Of a stretch of DNA of 64,000 nt, positions 1 through 8,012 are shown piece after piece. The notes under the pieces were generated by a model that saw only the letters and a list, made by a program, of their open reading frames with translations, searched no databases and had not been told where the DNA came from. The stretch's first letter is position 1. Every line of letters begins with the position of its first letter. The translations under genes were made by a program, and so were the position numbers. The stretch is from a virus: the IMG/VR virus record IMGVR_UViG_3300025941_000015, positions 41,627 through 105,626 of that record; one strand, written 5' to 3'.

Positions 1-1
1 C

Positions 2-163
2 GGGCGTGAGCTGCTCGACGAGATCGCCAACTCCAATGCGGAGACCGGCTTCTGTGTCATCAAGAAGCCCCGCTGTGCTGACGTCGGTCAGTGGATGGTG
101 TGCATCCCGATGAAGGAGTACGTCGACCAGCAGCTCTCGGTCATGTACCCGCCAGGCCGTTGA
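2..163 (+). CDS. C-terminal end of an unknown protein (partial)
   Basis: The frame is open from base 2 and closes at TGA 161-163, giving the last 53 residues of a gene that starts outside the window. The visible part holds three cysteines and a Met-rich stretch but no motif I recognise. It lies directly upstream of a leaderless promoter, so it probably ends a late operon. Confidence 0.6.
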   Translation, partial: GRELLDEIANSNAETGFCVIKKPRCADVGQWMVCIPMKEYVDQQLSVMYPPGR

Positions 164-164
164 G

Positions 165-176
165 TAGTCTTGCCAC
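165..176 (+). promoter_or_regulatory. Leaderless -10 promoter for 177-446
   Basis: TAGTCT (165-170) is followed by exactly six bases and then ATG 177. This matches the actinobacterial TANNNT -10 with a start site 6-7 bases downstream, so the mRNA would begin at the start codon. No clear -35 and no Shine-Dalgarno sequence are seen. Confidence 0.5.
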
Positions 177-446
177 ATGCTCATTGCAGCCATCCGGTTC
201 ATCCCCGAGCGCGAGGGTGCGACCGCCGACGGGTGGCAGGCCAGCATCGGTGACGAGCAGGCTCAGCCAACGATCACCTACTACGCCACGCTCACCCTGG
301 CACAGGCAGCGGTGAAGGCGGCGTTCCAGGCTGACACCGCCGTCGACGGCTACTTCCTGACGGCTGCGCAGGCCAGCGTGCTCACCACCAACAACGCTGC
401 CGTCACCTCAGCGAAGAACGCCCTGCGCGCCGCCGACGGGTTGTAG
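177..446 (+). CDS. Hypothetical protein, 89 aa
   Basis: An alanine- and threonine-rich small protein that I do not recognise. The start at ATG 177 is chosen because it sits six bases after a TAGTCT -10 element and there is no upstream ribosome binding site. It is followed within three bases by the ParB-fold gene, so the two are probably co-transcribed. Confidence 0.7.
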   Translation: MLIAAIRFIPEREGATADGWQASIGDEQAQPTITYYATLTLAQAAVKAAFQADTAVDGYFLTAAQASVLTTNNAAVTSAKNALRAADGL

Positions 447-448
447 CC

Positions 449-889
449 ATGGTGAAGCTGGGGTCTCAGTTCGACTACTACACAGCGGCAGAGGACAACC
501 CGTACCTGGAGGAGCACCTCGACGCCGTCACCACCCTGGCCCACGGCACTCACGAGGATCCATGGGCGGAGAACGCCTACGGCGAAGAGCTTCCGGCGAC
601 GCGCACACACGTCGACCCGTGGCACGTCAACGCCATGGGTGGGCACACCATGCAGCGGATCGACCGTGCCAGGGAGGGCTACCGAAGCAACCCTGAGAAG
701 ATCCCGCCAGTCGTGTTGGTGCAGCGAGGTACGTGGGATCAGGATGACCCGAGGGCAGGCCACCCCAAGTACGAGGTGGCTGACGGACACCACCGGACGA
801 AGGCCGCCCGAGCCAACGGGATGTCCGCTCTCCACGCCATCGTGGTGAAGAGCCCCCACGACTACGAGCTGGAGCTGCCGTCGTACTGA
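449..889 (+). CDS. ParB/Srx-fold nuclease-like protein, 146 aa
   Basis: The C-terminal half (about residues 86-125) has the ParB N-terminal-domain signature: a hydrophobic strand with PPVVLV, then DGHHR at 112-116, then a helix ending in a glycine. ParB-fold proteins of this kind bind nucleotides or DNA and some act as nucleases. The N-terminal part begins with a GSQFDYY segment that faintly resembles the N-termini of two later virion-region proteins (50671, 51621). Its place among late genes suggests a virion-associated or packaged enzyme, which is inference. Confidence 0.65.
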   Translation: MVKLGSQFDYYTAAEDNPYLEEHLDAVTTLAHGTHEDPWAENAYGEELPATRTHVDPWHVNAMGGHTMQRIDRAREGYRSNPEKIPPVVLVQRGTWDQDDPRAGHPKYEVADGHHRTKAARANGMSALHAIVVKSPHDYELELPSY

Positions 890-955
890 GGCGTAGGCCC
901 GGCCCGACAGGGGGTGGGCACTACCCTCGTGATAGGAGCCAACCAGGGAGCACAC

Positions 956-1279
956 ATGTCCGCACTAGCCGAGGTCGTCACGGTGACCACCAATCAGGAG
1001 GCGGCCATCAAGGTTGCAGCCCGGAGCGACGCCAAGGCTCTCGCCAAGACGATCGCCGGGGCGCTCGCCGACTCCTCGAAGGTGCAGGTGCGTGCGATCG
1101 GGGCAGGCTCTGTGAACCAGGCCATGAAGGCCATCGCCATCGCCCGAGGGTACGTTGCACAGCGTGGTCACGACCTCGTCTGTCGGCCTGGCTTCGAGAC
1201 CACATCGGACATCAATCGCCCCGGCACCTCAGGATCCAACGAGCTGTCGGTGCTGGTGCTGTTTCTGACAGTCGAGTAG
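956..1279 (+). CDS. SpoVS-family protein, 107 aa
   Basis: Residues 22 to the end match the small SpoVS family: ALAKTIAGAL, then the diagnostic RAIGAGSVNQAMKAIAIARG block, then a valine-rich C-terminal strand. SpoVS is a small nucleic-acid-binding protein that affects sporulation in Bacillus; its molecular role is poorly known. ATG 956 is preferred because GGGAG lies seven bases upstream; a GTG at 914 would add 14 residues covering the probable -10 TACCCT (922-927). The C-terminal insertion (around PGTSGSNEL) is longer than in bacterial SpoVS. Confidence 0.85.
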   Translation: MSALAEVVTVTTNQEAAIKVAARSDAKALAKTIAGALADSSKVQVRAIGAGSVNQAMKAIAIARGYVAQRGHDLVCRPGFETTSDINRPGTSGSNELSVLVLFLTVE

Positions 1280-1288
1280 GAGGACGAC

Positions 1289-1684
1289 GTGGGAAGGGAC
1301 GACGAACAAGACCTGGGGCTTCAGCAGATCCGAGAGGATCTGGACGCTCGCATCCAAGCGGAGCGCTATGGCGGTGGTGGGATGCCAGCGCCCTACCATC
1401 CGGTCGCTCCGCCTCCGGCAGCTCAGGCAGAGGGCCCGCGTGTCCGAGCATCCATGGGCTACGCCGGAGCACTCGGCGGGGCCAACTCCTACATGGAGAT
1501 GCTCGTGCAACGCCGTGACTCTCAGGCAGCGCAGCGCATCCCCCGGTCGGCCAACTCGTGGTCGGCTGAGAACAAGCGACCCGGCTCATGGATGTCCGGT
1601 GTCGGCAGCATCTCCCCGGTCGGCACCGGCCGCCAGTACGCCAGCGGCATAGGCCGCCCGCTCATCCAACAGAGGGACAGTTGA
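1289..1684 (+). CDS. Hypothetical Gly/Pro-rich protein, 131 aa
   Basis: Starts at GTG 1289 behind a good GGAGG. The N-terminus is charged and helical, followed by a Pro/Ala/Gly-rich low-complexity middle and a Ser/Gly-rich C-terminus. No family recognised. The tight packing with its neighbours and the low-complexity composition suggest a minor virion component. Confidence 0.65.
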   Translation: MGRDDEQDLGLQQIREDLDARIQAERYGGGGMPAPYHPVAPPPAAQAEGPRVRASMGYAGALGGANSYMEMLVQRRDSQAAQRIPRSANSWSAENKRPGSWMSGVGSISPVGTGRQYASGIGRPLIQQRDS

Positions 1685-1685
1685 C

Positions 1686-2108
1686 ATGACGATCAAGATG
1701 AACAAGCGCTATGCGCAGACCTCTCACTACGTCCCGACGCAGGCGACACCGTGGGCGATCGAGAGCCTGAACCGCGACGCCAACGCCGAGCACACCGAGG
1801 GCATGCTGTCGGCCCACGCCGTGCGTACCCAGGAGGCAGTGGAGAACCAGCACCACGCTCCCGGTGGAGCATCGGGCATGGAGCATGCTGCGGGCCGCCT
1901 GAAGACAGCGGGCTACATCAGCGCCATCAATGACTCCACTGGCCGCGACGCCTTCGGCTTCGACACCCACCCTCTGCCCGAGGTCACCAACCATGGTGGC
2001 GGCATCGTCGCCCGCTCGCCCGAGCGCGACGCCGAGCTGCACCTGAAGAACCCCGGCCTGATGGATCGCTGGCTCCAGCAGGGCAGCCGATCAGATGGAG
2101 GGCACTGA
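1686..2108 (+). CDS. Hypothetical protein, 140 aa
   Basis: Hydrophilic, His/Asn/Gly-rich protein without a recognised domain. It begins two bases after the previous stop and its stop overlaps the next ATG at 2108 by one base, so it is part of one late operon. Confidence 0.65.
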   Translation: MTIKMNKRYAQTSHYVPTQATPWAIESLNRDANAEHTEGMLSAHAVRTQEAVENQHHAPGGASGMEHAAGRLKTAGYISAINDSTGRDAFGFDTHPLPEVTNHGGGIVARSPERDAELHLKNPGLMDRWLQQGSRSDGGH

Positions 2109-2290
2109 TGAGCACCGGTATCACCAACCCCAACCAGTTCAGTGCGCACTGGCGCAACGCCGAGACGGGTGAGATGGAGCCCGTGTCCGACGAGGTGTAC
2201 GCGACCAACCGAGCGGCGTTGAAGCAGAAGAACCAGCAGGCCGAGGCGTGGTCGCAGCTCCGAGGCGACCGGTACTTCAAGCAGGGCTGA
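2108..2290 (+). CDS. Hypothetical protein, 60 aa
   Basis: Small hydrophilic protein starting at ATG 2108, which overlaps the TGA of the upstream gene. It contains a Trp-containing motif followed by a Gln/Lys-rich helix. No family recognised. Confidence 0.6.
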   Translation: MSTGITNPNQFSAHWRNAETGEMEPVSDEVYATNRAALKQKNQQAEAWSQLRGDRYFKQG

Positions 2291-2291
2291 C

Positions 2292-2786
2292 ATGCAGCAG
2301 AGCTTCAATCACACGCAGGATCTGCAGGGCATGGCGACGGGGCTCAGCCCGCGCTCTGGTCCTGAACCCCTGATTCGTGATGCGATGGAAGCGGCGCGCC
2401 TCGCCTGGCGACACACGCCCGAGGCCGACTACCCCGACGGGTACCTGGGCACGACGACGGCTCGACGTGAGGACAAGCTCGCCAACGCCGTCTGGCGCAA
2501 CAAGAAGTCGTACGACCGTGGCGCACACAAGGGCGAGCGCCTCGACATGTCGGACTACCTCTGGCCGGACGTGTTCAACCTGGAGACAGGTCTCAGGATG
2601 GAAGCGGCTGGCTCAAAGTTCACCTCCGTTGCCTACGCCCAGGAACCTGTCGTACTCACGAACGACGGGCGCCCCGGTCCTCGCGACGTGGCGGGCATGA
2701 TGGGTCAGCCCAACACGGGTGTGCCGGTGATGCCCGACCCGCAGCGCATCGGTCAGCTCCAGAGGATGAGGCCGACCTGGCGGTGA
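2292..2786 (+). CDS. Hypothetical protein, 164 aa
   Basis: Starts directly after the previous stop. Soluble, mixed helical protein with several Trp and Tyr residues in the middle (residues 38-90) and a Pro/Gly-rich C-terminus. No recognised motif; position among late genes suggests a virion protein. Confidence 0.65.
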   Translation: MQQSFNHTQDLQGMATGLSPRSGPEPLIRDAMEAARLAWRHTPEADYPDGYLGTTTARREDKLANAVWRNKKSYDRGAHKGERLDMSDYLWPDVFNLETGLRMEAAGSKFTSVAYAQEPVVLTNDGRPGPRDVAGMMGQPNTGVPVMPDPQRIGQLQRMRPTWR

Positions 2787-2795
2787 CGCCACGTC

Positions 2796-2807
2796 TAGCA
2801 TTGACCC
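2796..2807 (+). promoter_or_regulatory. Leaderless -10 promoter for 2808-3167
   Basis: TAGCAT (2796-2801) is followed by six bases and ATG 2808. There is no Shine-Dalgarno sequence between them, so initiation is expected to be leaderless. Confidence 0.5.
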
Positions 2808-3167
2808 ATGCCAGCACCAGTCAACGCCGATCGTGCGAACGACCTGCTGCCGCAGTACTACTCGAAGCCGGGACAGCTCCGGCAGGAGTACGCAGTGGAC
2901 TCTGTGCTCCGGCTCGCCACGGTGCCGGGTGAGATCATCGCCCAGCAGCGCCCCCCGGTCCCGCAGTTCCTCTTCCCTGAGAAGTACGGGTACCGGCAAG
3001 ACCCGCTGACGATCATCGACGTGCTCTCCACCGATCGCTGGGCACCACAGCAGCGCTCGTGGGTGTCGGGGGCACCGAGCCTTGGCAACCCTCGTGTCGA
3101 AGAGGTCGACGGTGCCGAGGGATCGTTCGGTCCCAACACCCTCACGGGCATGACCTACCAGCAGTGA
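2808..3167 (+). CDS. Hypothetical protein, 119 aa
   Basis: Pro/Gln-rich soluble protein with no recognised family. The C-terminal third (VSGAPSLGNPR and a Gly-rich end) looks like the extended tails of phage structural proteins. Start chosen from the leaderless promoter geometry. Confidence 0.65.
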   Translation: MPAPVNADRANDLLPQYYSKPGQLRQEYAVDSVLRLATVPGEIIAQQRPPVPQFLFPEKYGYRQDPLTIIDVLSTDRWAPQQRSWVSGAPSLGNPRVEEVDGAEGSFGPNTLTGMTYQQ

Positions 3168-3195
3168 CGACTACCATGGACGCAGGAGGTTCACA

Positions 3196-3432
3196 ATGAC
3201 GATGCGCACCAACCGCAGCATGAACGAAGACCTGAGGCGAGGTGCCGTCGACGGCAAGCTCCGCTTCCTGCGGCCGAATGCTGGTGGCCCGGCCGACGAG
3301 ACGCACGCTCTGCAGCGCTCCGGCGAGCTGCATACCGAGAACTACGGCTCGATGGGCATCAGCCAGTTCCAGACCGACCTCATCCAGCAGAACGTGGCGA
3401 CCTCTCCGGCGCCCTTCATCGGGGGTCAGTGA
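3196..3432 (+). CDS. Hypothetical protein, 78 aa
   Basis: Starts at ATG 3196 behind AGGAGG. A TACCAT element at 3174-3179 could provide a promoter with a short leader. Hydrophilic, with no recognised motif. The stop overlaps the next start codon. Confidence 0.65.
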   Translation: MTMRTNRSMNEDLRRGAVDGKLRFLRPNAGGPADETHALQRSGELHTENYGSMGISQFQTDLIQQNVATSPAPFIGGQ

Positions 3433-3644
3433 TGGGTTGCGAGAACTACGACTACCTGCCACCGGGCGAGCACATGCGGGTCGCTCCTGAACCCACAGAT
3501 GACCCGACGACCTGGCCGGGCTCGTACGTGACTCGTGAGCCGTACCCCGATGACATCCCGCAGCGCATCAAGGAGCTGCACGAGTACTGGGAGCCGACCG
3601 TCGGCGTCCAGTGGTACCAGCTCCCTCGCGGCACAGCACGATGA
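3432..3644 (+). CDS. Hypothetical protein, 70 aa
   Basis: ATG 3432 overlaps the TGA of the upstream gene. The protein is rich in Pro, Tyr and Trp and is acidic in the middle. No family recognised. It is followed by a terminator-like hairpin, so it ends this operon. Confidence 0.65.
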   Translation: MGCENYDYLPPGEHMRVAPEPTDDPTTWPGSYVTREPYPDDIPQRIKELHEYWEPTVGVQWYQLPRGTAR

Positions 3645-3648
3645 GCGC

Positions 3649-3670
3649 AGCCCCGTTGAGGGGCTAGCGT
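3649..3670 (+). terminator. Small hairpin fused to a -10 promoter element
   Basis: AGCCCC-GTTGA-GGGGCT (3649-3665) forms a six-bp stem just after the stop at 3644. The last base of the stem is the first base of TAGCGT (3665-3670), a plausible -10 for 3702-4217, leaving a leader of about 25 bases with AAGGAG. Confidence 0.45.
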
Positions 3671-3701
3671 CGAACACCCGGAGAACCCAAGGAGCACAAC
3701 G

Positions 3702-4217
3702 ATGTCGATCCCACTGCACGAGCTGTCGAACCGCAAGGCGCTGCGCATCGCCTACTGCTACCAGTGCAAGACCATGACGAAGGTCGAGCCCTACGAGGGT
3801 CCACCCGAGTACGACCAGCACCTGCAGTATTGGATCGACCAGCACCTCCACGGCAAGACGCCTGACGACGCTCGCGGCATGGTGTTCGTCAAGGACGCCT
3901 CGCAGTTCGATCATTCCGGTGTGGCCGGAGACGCCATCGAGGAGCAGATGATCGAGGAGGTCCGAGCCGAGCTGGCCGAGGCCAACCTGGAGGTCTACGC
4001 CATGCGCGACGGCCTCAAGTACGACGCCGTCGTCTGCCACCGCAAGCACGGTCAGCCGTCGTGGCCCGGCAAGCTCTGTGGCGACTACCAGGCCGACCAG
4101 AAGCGCGTGGGCCGCAACGACGTGCCCGAGCAGTACCAGCAGTACCTGTGCACCTATTGCCCGTACGAGGAGACCGTGCGAGTGCAGAAGCGTTGGCAGG
4201 CCGGACAGTACAAGTAG
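3702..4217 (+). CDS. Cysteine-containing hypothetical protein, 171 aa
   Basis: Starts at ATG 3702 behind AAGGAG. There are CxxC pairs near residues 19-22 and 150-153, with further Cys/His near residues 112 and 121, a pattern compatible with zinc binding. The middle (about 75-105) is an acidic helix. I do not recognise the family. Confidence 0.65.
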   Translation: MSIPLHELSNRKALRIAYCYQCKTMTKVEPYEGPPEYDQHLQYWIDQHLHGKTPDDARGMVFVKDASQFDHSGVAGDAIEEQMIEEVRAELAEANLEVYAMRDGLKYDAVVCHRKHGQPSWPGKLCGDYQADQKRVGRNDVPEQYQQYLCTYCPYEETVRVQKRWQAGQYK

Positions 4218-4220
4218 CTC

Positions 4221-4679
4221 ATGCGCCTCCTCATCGTCGAGGCTCCGGGCGTCCTGTACCCCTACGATCAGCAGCCACCCAACGCTGACCCGATCTACAG
4301 CGGCCTGCGCTTCGTGCGGGCGCTCACCGAGGGCTACGGCGTGTCGGTGCTCATCGTGGGGCAGCTCTCCGCCGTCGACCCCGACATGCAGCTCAAGGAG
4401 TGGCTCAGGATCTACGACGTCCAGCACGCTTGGATCCTGACCGGTGACGGCTCGAAGCCCGACAGGGAGTTCTGGGAGACAGACGTGCTGACGTACATAG
4501 GCAAACTGCGCGGAACACCGACCATGGCTGTCGTCCCTCATACTCCAACCGCAACGATGCTCGCCCGGCGCAGTGTCCCGGTCCTGCGCTTCCTCCCGCC
4601 CGTCGGCAAGGTTCCTGACTGGGGCCCGACCAACTCGTCGTGGGCCTCGAAGCAGCCCGTGGAAGAGGCGGTCTCGTGA
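4221..4679 (+). CDS. Hypothetical protein, weakly HAD-like, 152 aa
   Basis: An alpha/beta protein that opens with a hydrophobic strand (RLLIVEAPGVLYP) in the position of HAD motif I but without the two aspartates, and later has VLIVGQLS and PTMAVV strands. This could be an inactive HAD-like or other Rossmann-type fold, but that is only pattern resemblance. It overlaps the next gene by four bases (GTGA). Confidence 0.6.
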   Translation: MRLLIVEAPGVLYPYDQQPPNADPIYSGLRFVRALTEGYGVSVLIVGQLSAVDPDMQLKEWLRIYDVQHAWILTGDGSKPDREFWETDVLTYIGKLRGTPTMAVVPHTPTATMLARRSVPVLRFLPPVGKVPDWGPTNSSWASKQPVEEAVS

Positions 4680-5980
4680 GGGTCTGGTTGAGCGGTGGTG
4701 AGGTGCCGAAGCACCGTGACCTGTTCGGCCGTGCCGGTGCCGAGAAGATCGCCATCAACCTCTCCAGCGTCGTCAAGGACCGCGCTGGCGGTCTGGGTGA
4801 TCTCGACACCCTGCTCCCGTACGCCAAGCTGTTCTACACGTCCCAGAGCGACCTCGAACCGAGCGCCTACGACGACGTCCTGAACCGCTACATGACCGAT
4901 GACAGCCTTGTGCTGGGTATCGAGTCACCGTTGGCCATGGGAGCGGGCCTGTACGTCCCTGAGTGGCACGGCGGCGACGTTGACGAGCTACTCGACCTCG
5001 CCGTCGAGTACGGCCGTGTGGCGGTGTCTGAGGGGGTGCTGGCGACAGAATCGTTGATGAAGCCGATCGCCGTCTTCCACGCCCGGAACCCTCATGTGGC
5101 CATCTTCGCCACCACCTCGAAGACGAAGCTGATCGCCCCGAAGATCGCCACCGACATCCTCGTGTCCGGCTGGCTGTCGGCGCAGAAGCACCGTGAGCTG
5201 CAGGTGTGGGACGGCGCCAAGGTGGCCCGGTTCCCCCGCTCGACGCGCAACAACCAGATCGAGGCGCACCGTGCCCAGATCATCAACCTGGGGTGCGACC
5301 CCGAGCTGATCGCCGAGGGCGACGTTCCAGAGTCGATGAAGCTGGCCGTGGTCTCGTGGCTGCAGTACGAGAAGGTAGTTGCTACCGGGCAGGTCATCGA
5401 CCTGTCGTTACACCGTCCGGGGGGTGCCATAGATGTTGCTACTGACACCCGGCAAGCTCGCAAGCGCGACGACCTCGTGATGCTGCCCGTACTGCGCCCT
5501 CCCACCGAGGACGTTCCTGAACCCCGACCTGAGTCCAGCTCGATGCGCCAGTGCAACGTCTGCTCGCTCTCGGCCGTCTGTCCGAAGTACGAGCGCGACG
5601 CCCTGTGCGGCTTCGCCATCCCCGTGACCCTCCGCACGAAGACCGAGCTGTCATCGATGTTGGCCACCCTGCTGGAGATCCAGAGCCAGCGCGCACTCAT
5701 GGCCAAGTTCGAGGAAGACCTGATGTCGCAAGGCGCATCGTCCGAGGCGAGTGCCGAGCTGGAGCGCTTCTTCCGCCTCGCCGAGTCGGCCAAGAGGATC
5801 TCCGAGGACCGCCAGACGTTGACCGTCGTTGCCACCGCCACCGGCTCCGGCGAGGGCCCGCTGTCGTCCCTGTTCGGCTCCCGAGTGGGTGAGCTGAGCC
5901 AGGGTCTCCGCAACCCGATTCAGTCCGAGGACATCATCGATGCTGCAGAGATCATCGACGCTCCGTTGGGCGATTCGTAG
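4676..5980 (+). CDS. Conserved-looking protein with Cys cluster, 434 aa
   Basis: Starts at GTG 4676 in a GTGA overlap with the upstream gene. Residues 1-230 look like an alpha/beta barrel-type fold opening with WLSGGEVPKHR and several hydrophobic strands. Around residues 298-317 there is a CxxC-x5-C-x8-C cluster that could hold zinc or an Fe-S cluster. The C-terminal 120 residues are mostly helical. It is the largest protein in the first 23 kb, yet I cannot assign a function. Confidence 0.75.
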   Translation: MRVWLSGGEVPKHRDLFGRAGAEKIAINLSSVVKDRAGGLGDLDTLLPYAKLFYTSQSDLEPSAYDDVLNRYMTDDSLVLGIESPLAMGAGLYVPEWHGGDVDELLDLAVEYGRVAVSEGVLATESLMKPIAVFHARNPHVAIFATTSKTKLIAPKIATDILVSGWLSAQKHRELQVWDGAKVARFPRSTRNNQIEAHRAQIINLGCDPELIAEGDVPESMKLAVVSWLQYEKVVATGQVIDLSLHRPGGAIDVATDTRQARKRDDLVMLPVLRPPTEDVPEPRPESSSMRQCNVCSLSAVCPKYERDALCGFAIPVTLRTKTELSSMLATLLEIQSQRALMAKFEEDLMSQGASSEASAELERFFRLAESAKRISEDRQTLTVVATATGSGEGPLSSLFGSRVGELSQGLRNPIQSEDIIDAAEIIDAPLGDS

Positions 5981-6039
5981 CAACTACGGTTGGGTACTCC
6001 GGCACCAATCCAGTGACATGTTCCGAGGAGGGACCAGCA

Positions 6040-6402
6040 ATGAGCGATACCGACATCGAAGATCCGCACGTCGAGGCGTGGGAGAACCGTCAGGAAGACC
6101 CGGCGTTCTCCGACGGCACCGTTGCCACTCCCGGCACCGAGTACCCGGTCGAGCCCGGCCCCGGCCCGGTAGACGAGGAGGGCAATCCCGTCGACCCCAA
6201 CGCTCCCGCCCGTGAGCCCGAGGCTCTCGGCCGCGGCAAGGCCGCCGACGACGACGATGATGACGACGGCTTCGACCCCGCCGACTACTCCGTCGAAGAG
6301 GTGAACGCCTACGTCGACGCCAACCCGGAGTACGCATCCGAGATCGCCTCTCTGGAGGCCGGAGGGAAGAACCGCAAGGGCGTCCTCGACCACATCGGTT
6401 GA
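6040..6402 (+). CDS. Acidic protein with HeH/LEM-like C-terminus, 120 aa
   Basis: ATG 6040 follows GAGGAGGG; an ATG at 6013-6018 would lie in front of this site. The first 85 residues are acidic, Pro-rich and end in a run of seven aspartates. The last 40 residues (YSVEEVNAYVDANPE onward, then GKNRKGVL) resemble the small helical domain often found at the C-termini of phage structural proteins. Function unknown. Confidence 0.65.
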   Translation: MSDTDIEDPHVEAWENRQEDPAFSDGTVATPGTEYPVEPGPGPVDEEGNPVDPNAPAREPEALGRGKAADDDDDDDGFDPADYSVEEVNAYVDANPEYASEIASLEAGGKNRKGVLDHIG

Positions 6403-6428
6403 CCAACAACGCTGTGAGGCGATACCCT
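6399..6428 (+). promoter_or_regulatory. Candidate promoter upstream of the methyltransferase
   Basis: TTGACC (6399-6404), an 18-base spacer and TACCCT (6423-6428). The -35 overlaps the stop codon of the preceding gene. The start codon of the next gene is about 118 bases away, with a strong hairpin in between. Confidence 0.4.
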
Positions 6429-6476
6429 CACGGCGGCAACAGCGACGGGTGCCTTGACAGTCCACCCGGTCCACGC

Positions 6477-6510
6477 AGCGCCCTCTCCCTTCTCGGGGAT
6501 AGAGGGCGCT
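6477..6510 (+). terminator. Ten-bp perfect hairpin (terminator or attenuator)
   Basis: AGCGCCCTCT and AGAGGGCGCT form a perfect ten-bp stem with a 14-base loop. No U-tract follows, as is common for high-GC actinobacterial terminators. It lies between a candidate promoter and the methyltransferase start, so it could attenuate that gene. Confidence 0.6.
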
Positions 6511-6546
6511 GTGTCGCGAAGAACCCACTACCAGGAGAACGAAGAC

Positions 6547-7239
6547 ATGGCGAACAAGACCAAGGGCTCATGGCCCGCCGACACCCCGCGGGACATATGT
6601 TCGATGACGTGGTGGCCGAGCAACGCCGAGATGATGTACGACCTCGTGCGCATCGGCTACGTCGATCCCAACCGCAAGATCGTCGACCTCACCTACGGGC
6701 GCGGCACGTGGTGGACGATGCTCCGAGCCGAGGGCCACAAGCTGCGTCACCTCGTCGAGCACGACGTGTCGATCGACGGCGTCGACTTCCGCGACCCGCT
6801 GCCCGAGCGCGCAGGGTCGGCGCACACCGTCACCTTCGATCCTCCCTACGTCTCGACCGGCGGCCGGACCACCTCGACCATCCCCGAGTTCAACGGCCGC
6901 TACGGCGTGATGTACGCAGAGCGCACACCCGAGCTGAACCAGGAGCTGCTGATCAACCCCGGCATCCTGAACGCGAAACGGATCCTGAACCCCGACGGCA
7001 AGCTCATCGTCAAGGCCACGAACTACATCAGCTCGAACACCTACAAGCAGGCCGCCCGGTGGTCGATCGAGTACGCCGAGTCGATCGGCCTGGAGCTGCG
7101 CGACCAGTGGTTCACCGCCGGTCACGTCCGAGCCCAGCCCGGCGGTCGCAAGGTCAACCACGCCCGCAACAACTGGAGCGTGGCGCTCGTCTTTCAGCCC
7201 GGCAAGACGATGCGGAAGCGGCCCGCCAAGAAGGCGTGA
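6547..7239 (+). CDS. DNA methyltransferase (DPPY class), 230 aa
   Basis: A SAM-dependent amino-methyltransferase. Motif I appears as DLTYGRGT (47-54) and the catalytic motif IV as DPPY (98-101), the pair typical of N6-adenine or N4-cytosine DNA methylases; no PCQ-type C5 motif is present. The order suggests the beta- or gamma-like subgroup with a compact target-recognition part. ATG 6547 follows AGGAGAACG. No restriction partner is nearby, so it probably protects phage DNA. The Lys/Arg-rich C-terminal tail may bind DNA. Confidence 0.8.
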   Translation: MANKTKGSWPADTPRDICSMTWWPSNAEMMYDLVRIGYVDPNRKIVDLTYGRGTWWTMLRAEGHKLRHLVEHDVSIDGVDFRDPLPERAGSAHTVTFDPPYVSTGGRTTSTIPEFNGRYGVMYAERTPELNQELLINPGILNAKRILNPDGKLIVKATNYISSNTYKQAARWSIEYAESIGLELRDQWFTAGHVRAQPGGRKVNHARNNWSVALVFQPGKTMRKRPAKKA

Positions 7240-7390
7240 CCGTGGACCGAGGTGGCGCCGTGCATCGGGCACTCGCTGTTGCTCCCAGGAGCGGCCCACT
7301 GCCCCGGCACCCGGCAGAGGCAAGCCGAGCAGACGGGGCACCAGTGCCCGTCGTACATGTCCTCACAGCGCTTCACGGGAGCACACTACC

Positions 7391-7441
7391 GTTGTGTACA
7401 GCAGGTTGCTTTCCACAACGTTGTTGTGTACAGTGGTGTCC
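7391..7441 (+). promoter_or_regulatory. Leaderless cassette promoter with a duplicated -10 block
   Basis: TTGCTT (7406-7411), 17 bases, TACAGT (7429-7434), seven bases, ATG 7442. The spacer holds the perfect palindrome AACAACGTTGTT. The block GTTGTGTACAG occurs twice (7391-7401 and 7424-7434), so an older copy may lie in tandem. Confidence 0.65.
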
Positions 7442-7732
7442 ATGAGCAAATACGACACCATCGAGATCGACGTCTGCAGCGACTGCCTGAACTGGATCGC
7501 CAACGGCACCCTCCCCGACGACGGGGAGCGCGACGAAGTCAACGCCAACAGCTTCGACGCCATCACCACGGCCCCCGGCATCGACGAGGGCTACGACGTC
7601 GTGCCCGGTTCCGGCGACGACGAGGGGCACTTCTCCCACCAGCCGTGCGACGCCTGCCGCCGCCCGTTCGGTGGCCAGCGCTACAAGGCCACCATGATCT
7701 CCCCGATCCCCAACGACAGAGAGGAAGCCTGA
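7442..7732 (+). CDS. Zinc-finger-like hypothetical protein, 96 aa
   Basis: Has a CxxC near residues 12-15 and a second one (PCDAC) near residues 69-72, spaced like a small zinc-binding fold. The C-terminal segment (CRRPFGGQRYKA) is of a kind seen in many small actinophage proteins. ATG 7442 is chosen from the promoter geometry; an in-frame ATG at 7394 would lie upstream of the -35. Confidence 0.75.
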   Translation: MSKYDTIEIDVCSDCLNWIANGTLPDDGERDEVNANSFDAITTAPGIDEGYDVVPGSGDDEGHFSHQPCDACRRPFGGQRYKATMISPIPNDREEA

Positions 7733-7733
7733 C

Positions 7734-8012
7734 ATGGGCCAGATGAGTGCAGAAGAGATGGCCGCCGCCGTCGGCGAGCACGAGACCACGATGCGCATGG
7801 CGCTGACCTGGCACCTCACGAGCAACCACTTCCCCCCGGTCCACACGATGTTCGTGGACGCAGCGATGGAAGCGATTCAGCTCGCTGCGGACGAGGACTT
7901 CGACTACGTCATCCATCTCCCCAACGACAAGGATCTGACGGTCACCGAGATCGTCGACGAGCTGCACCTGTGGCCGTTTGTCGACAACGCTCTTGGGGCA
8001 GACTTCGACTGA
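7734..8012 (+). CDS. Hypothetical helical protein, 92 aa
   Basis: Starts right after the previous stop. Helical, acidic protein of unknown function; its stop overlaps the next ATG at 8012, so the three genes 7442-8182 form one operon. Confidence 0.65.
   Translation: MGQMSAEEMAAAVGEHETTMRMALTWHLTSNHFPPVHTMFVDAAMEAIQLAADEDFDYVIHLPNDKDLTVTEIVDELHLWPFVDNALGADFD

Noticed and set aside
3426-4541. Minus-strand open frame of about 370 codons
   Set aside because: Antisense to a coherent rightward operon with overlapping starts; no promoter or Shine-Dalgarno sequence in its favour.
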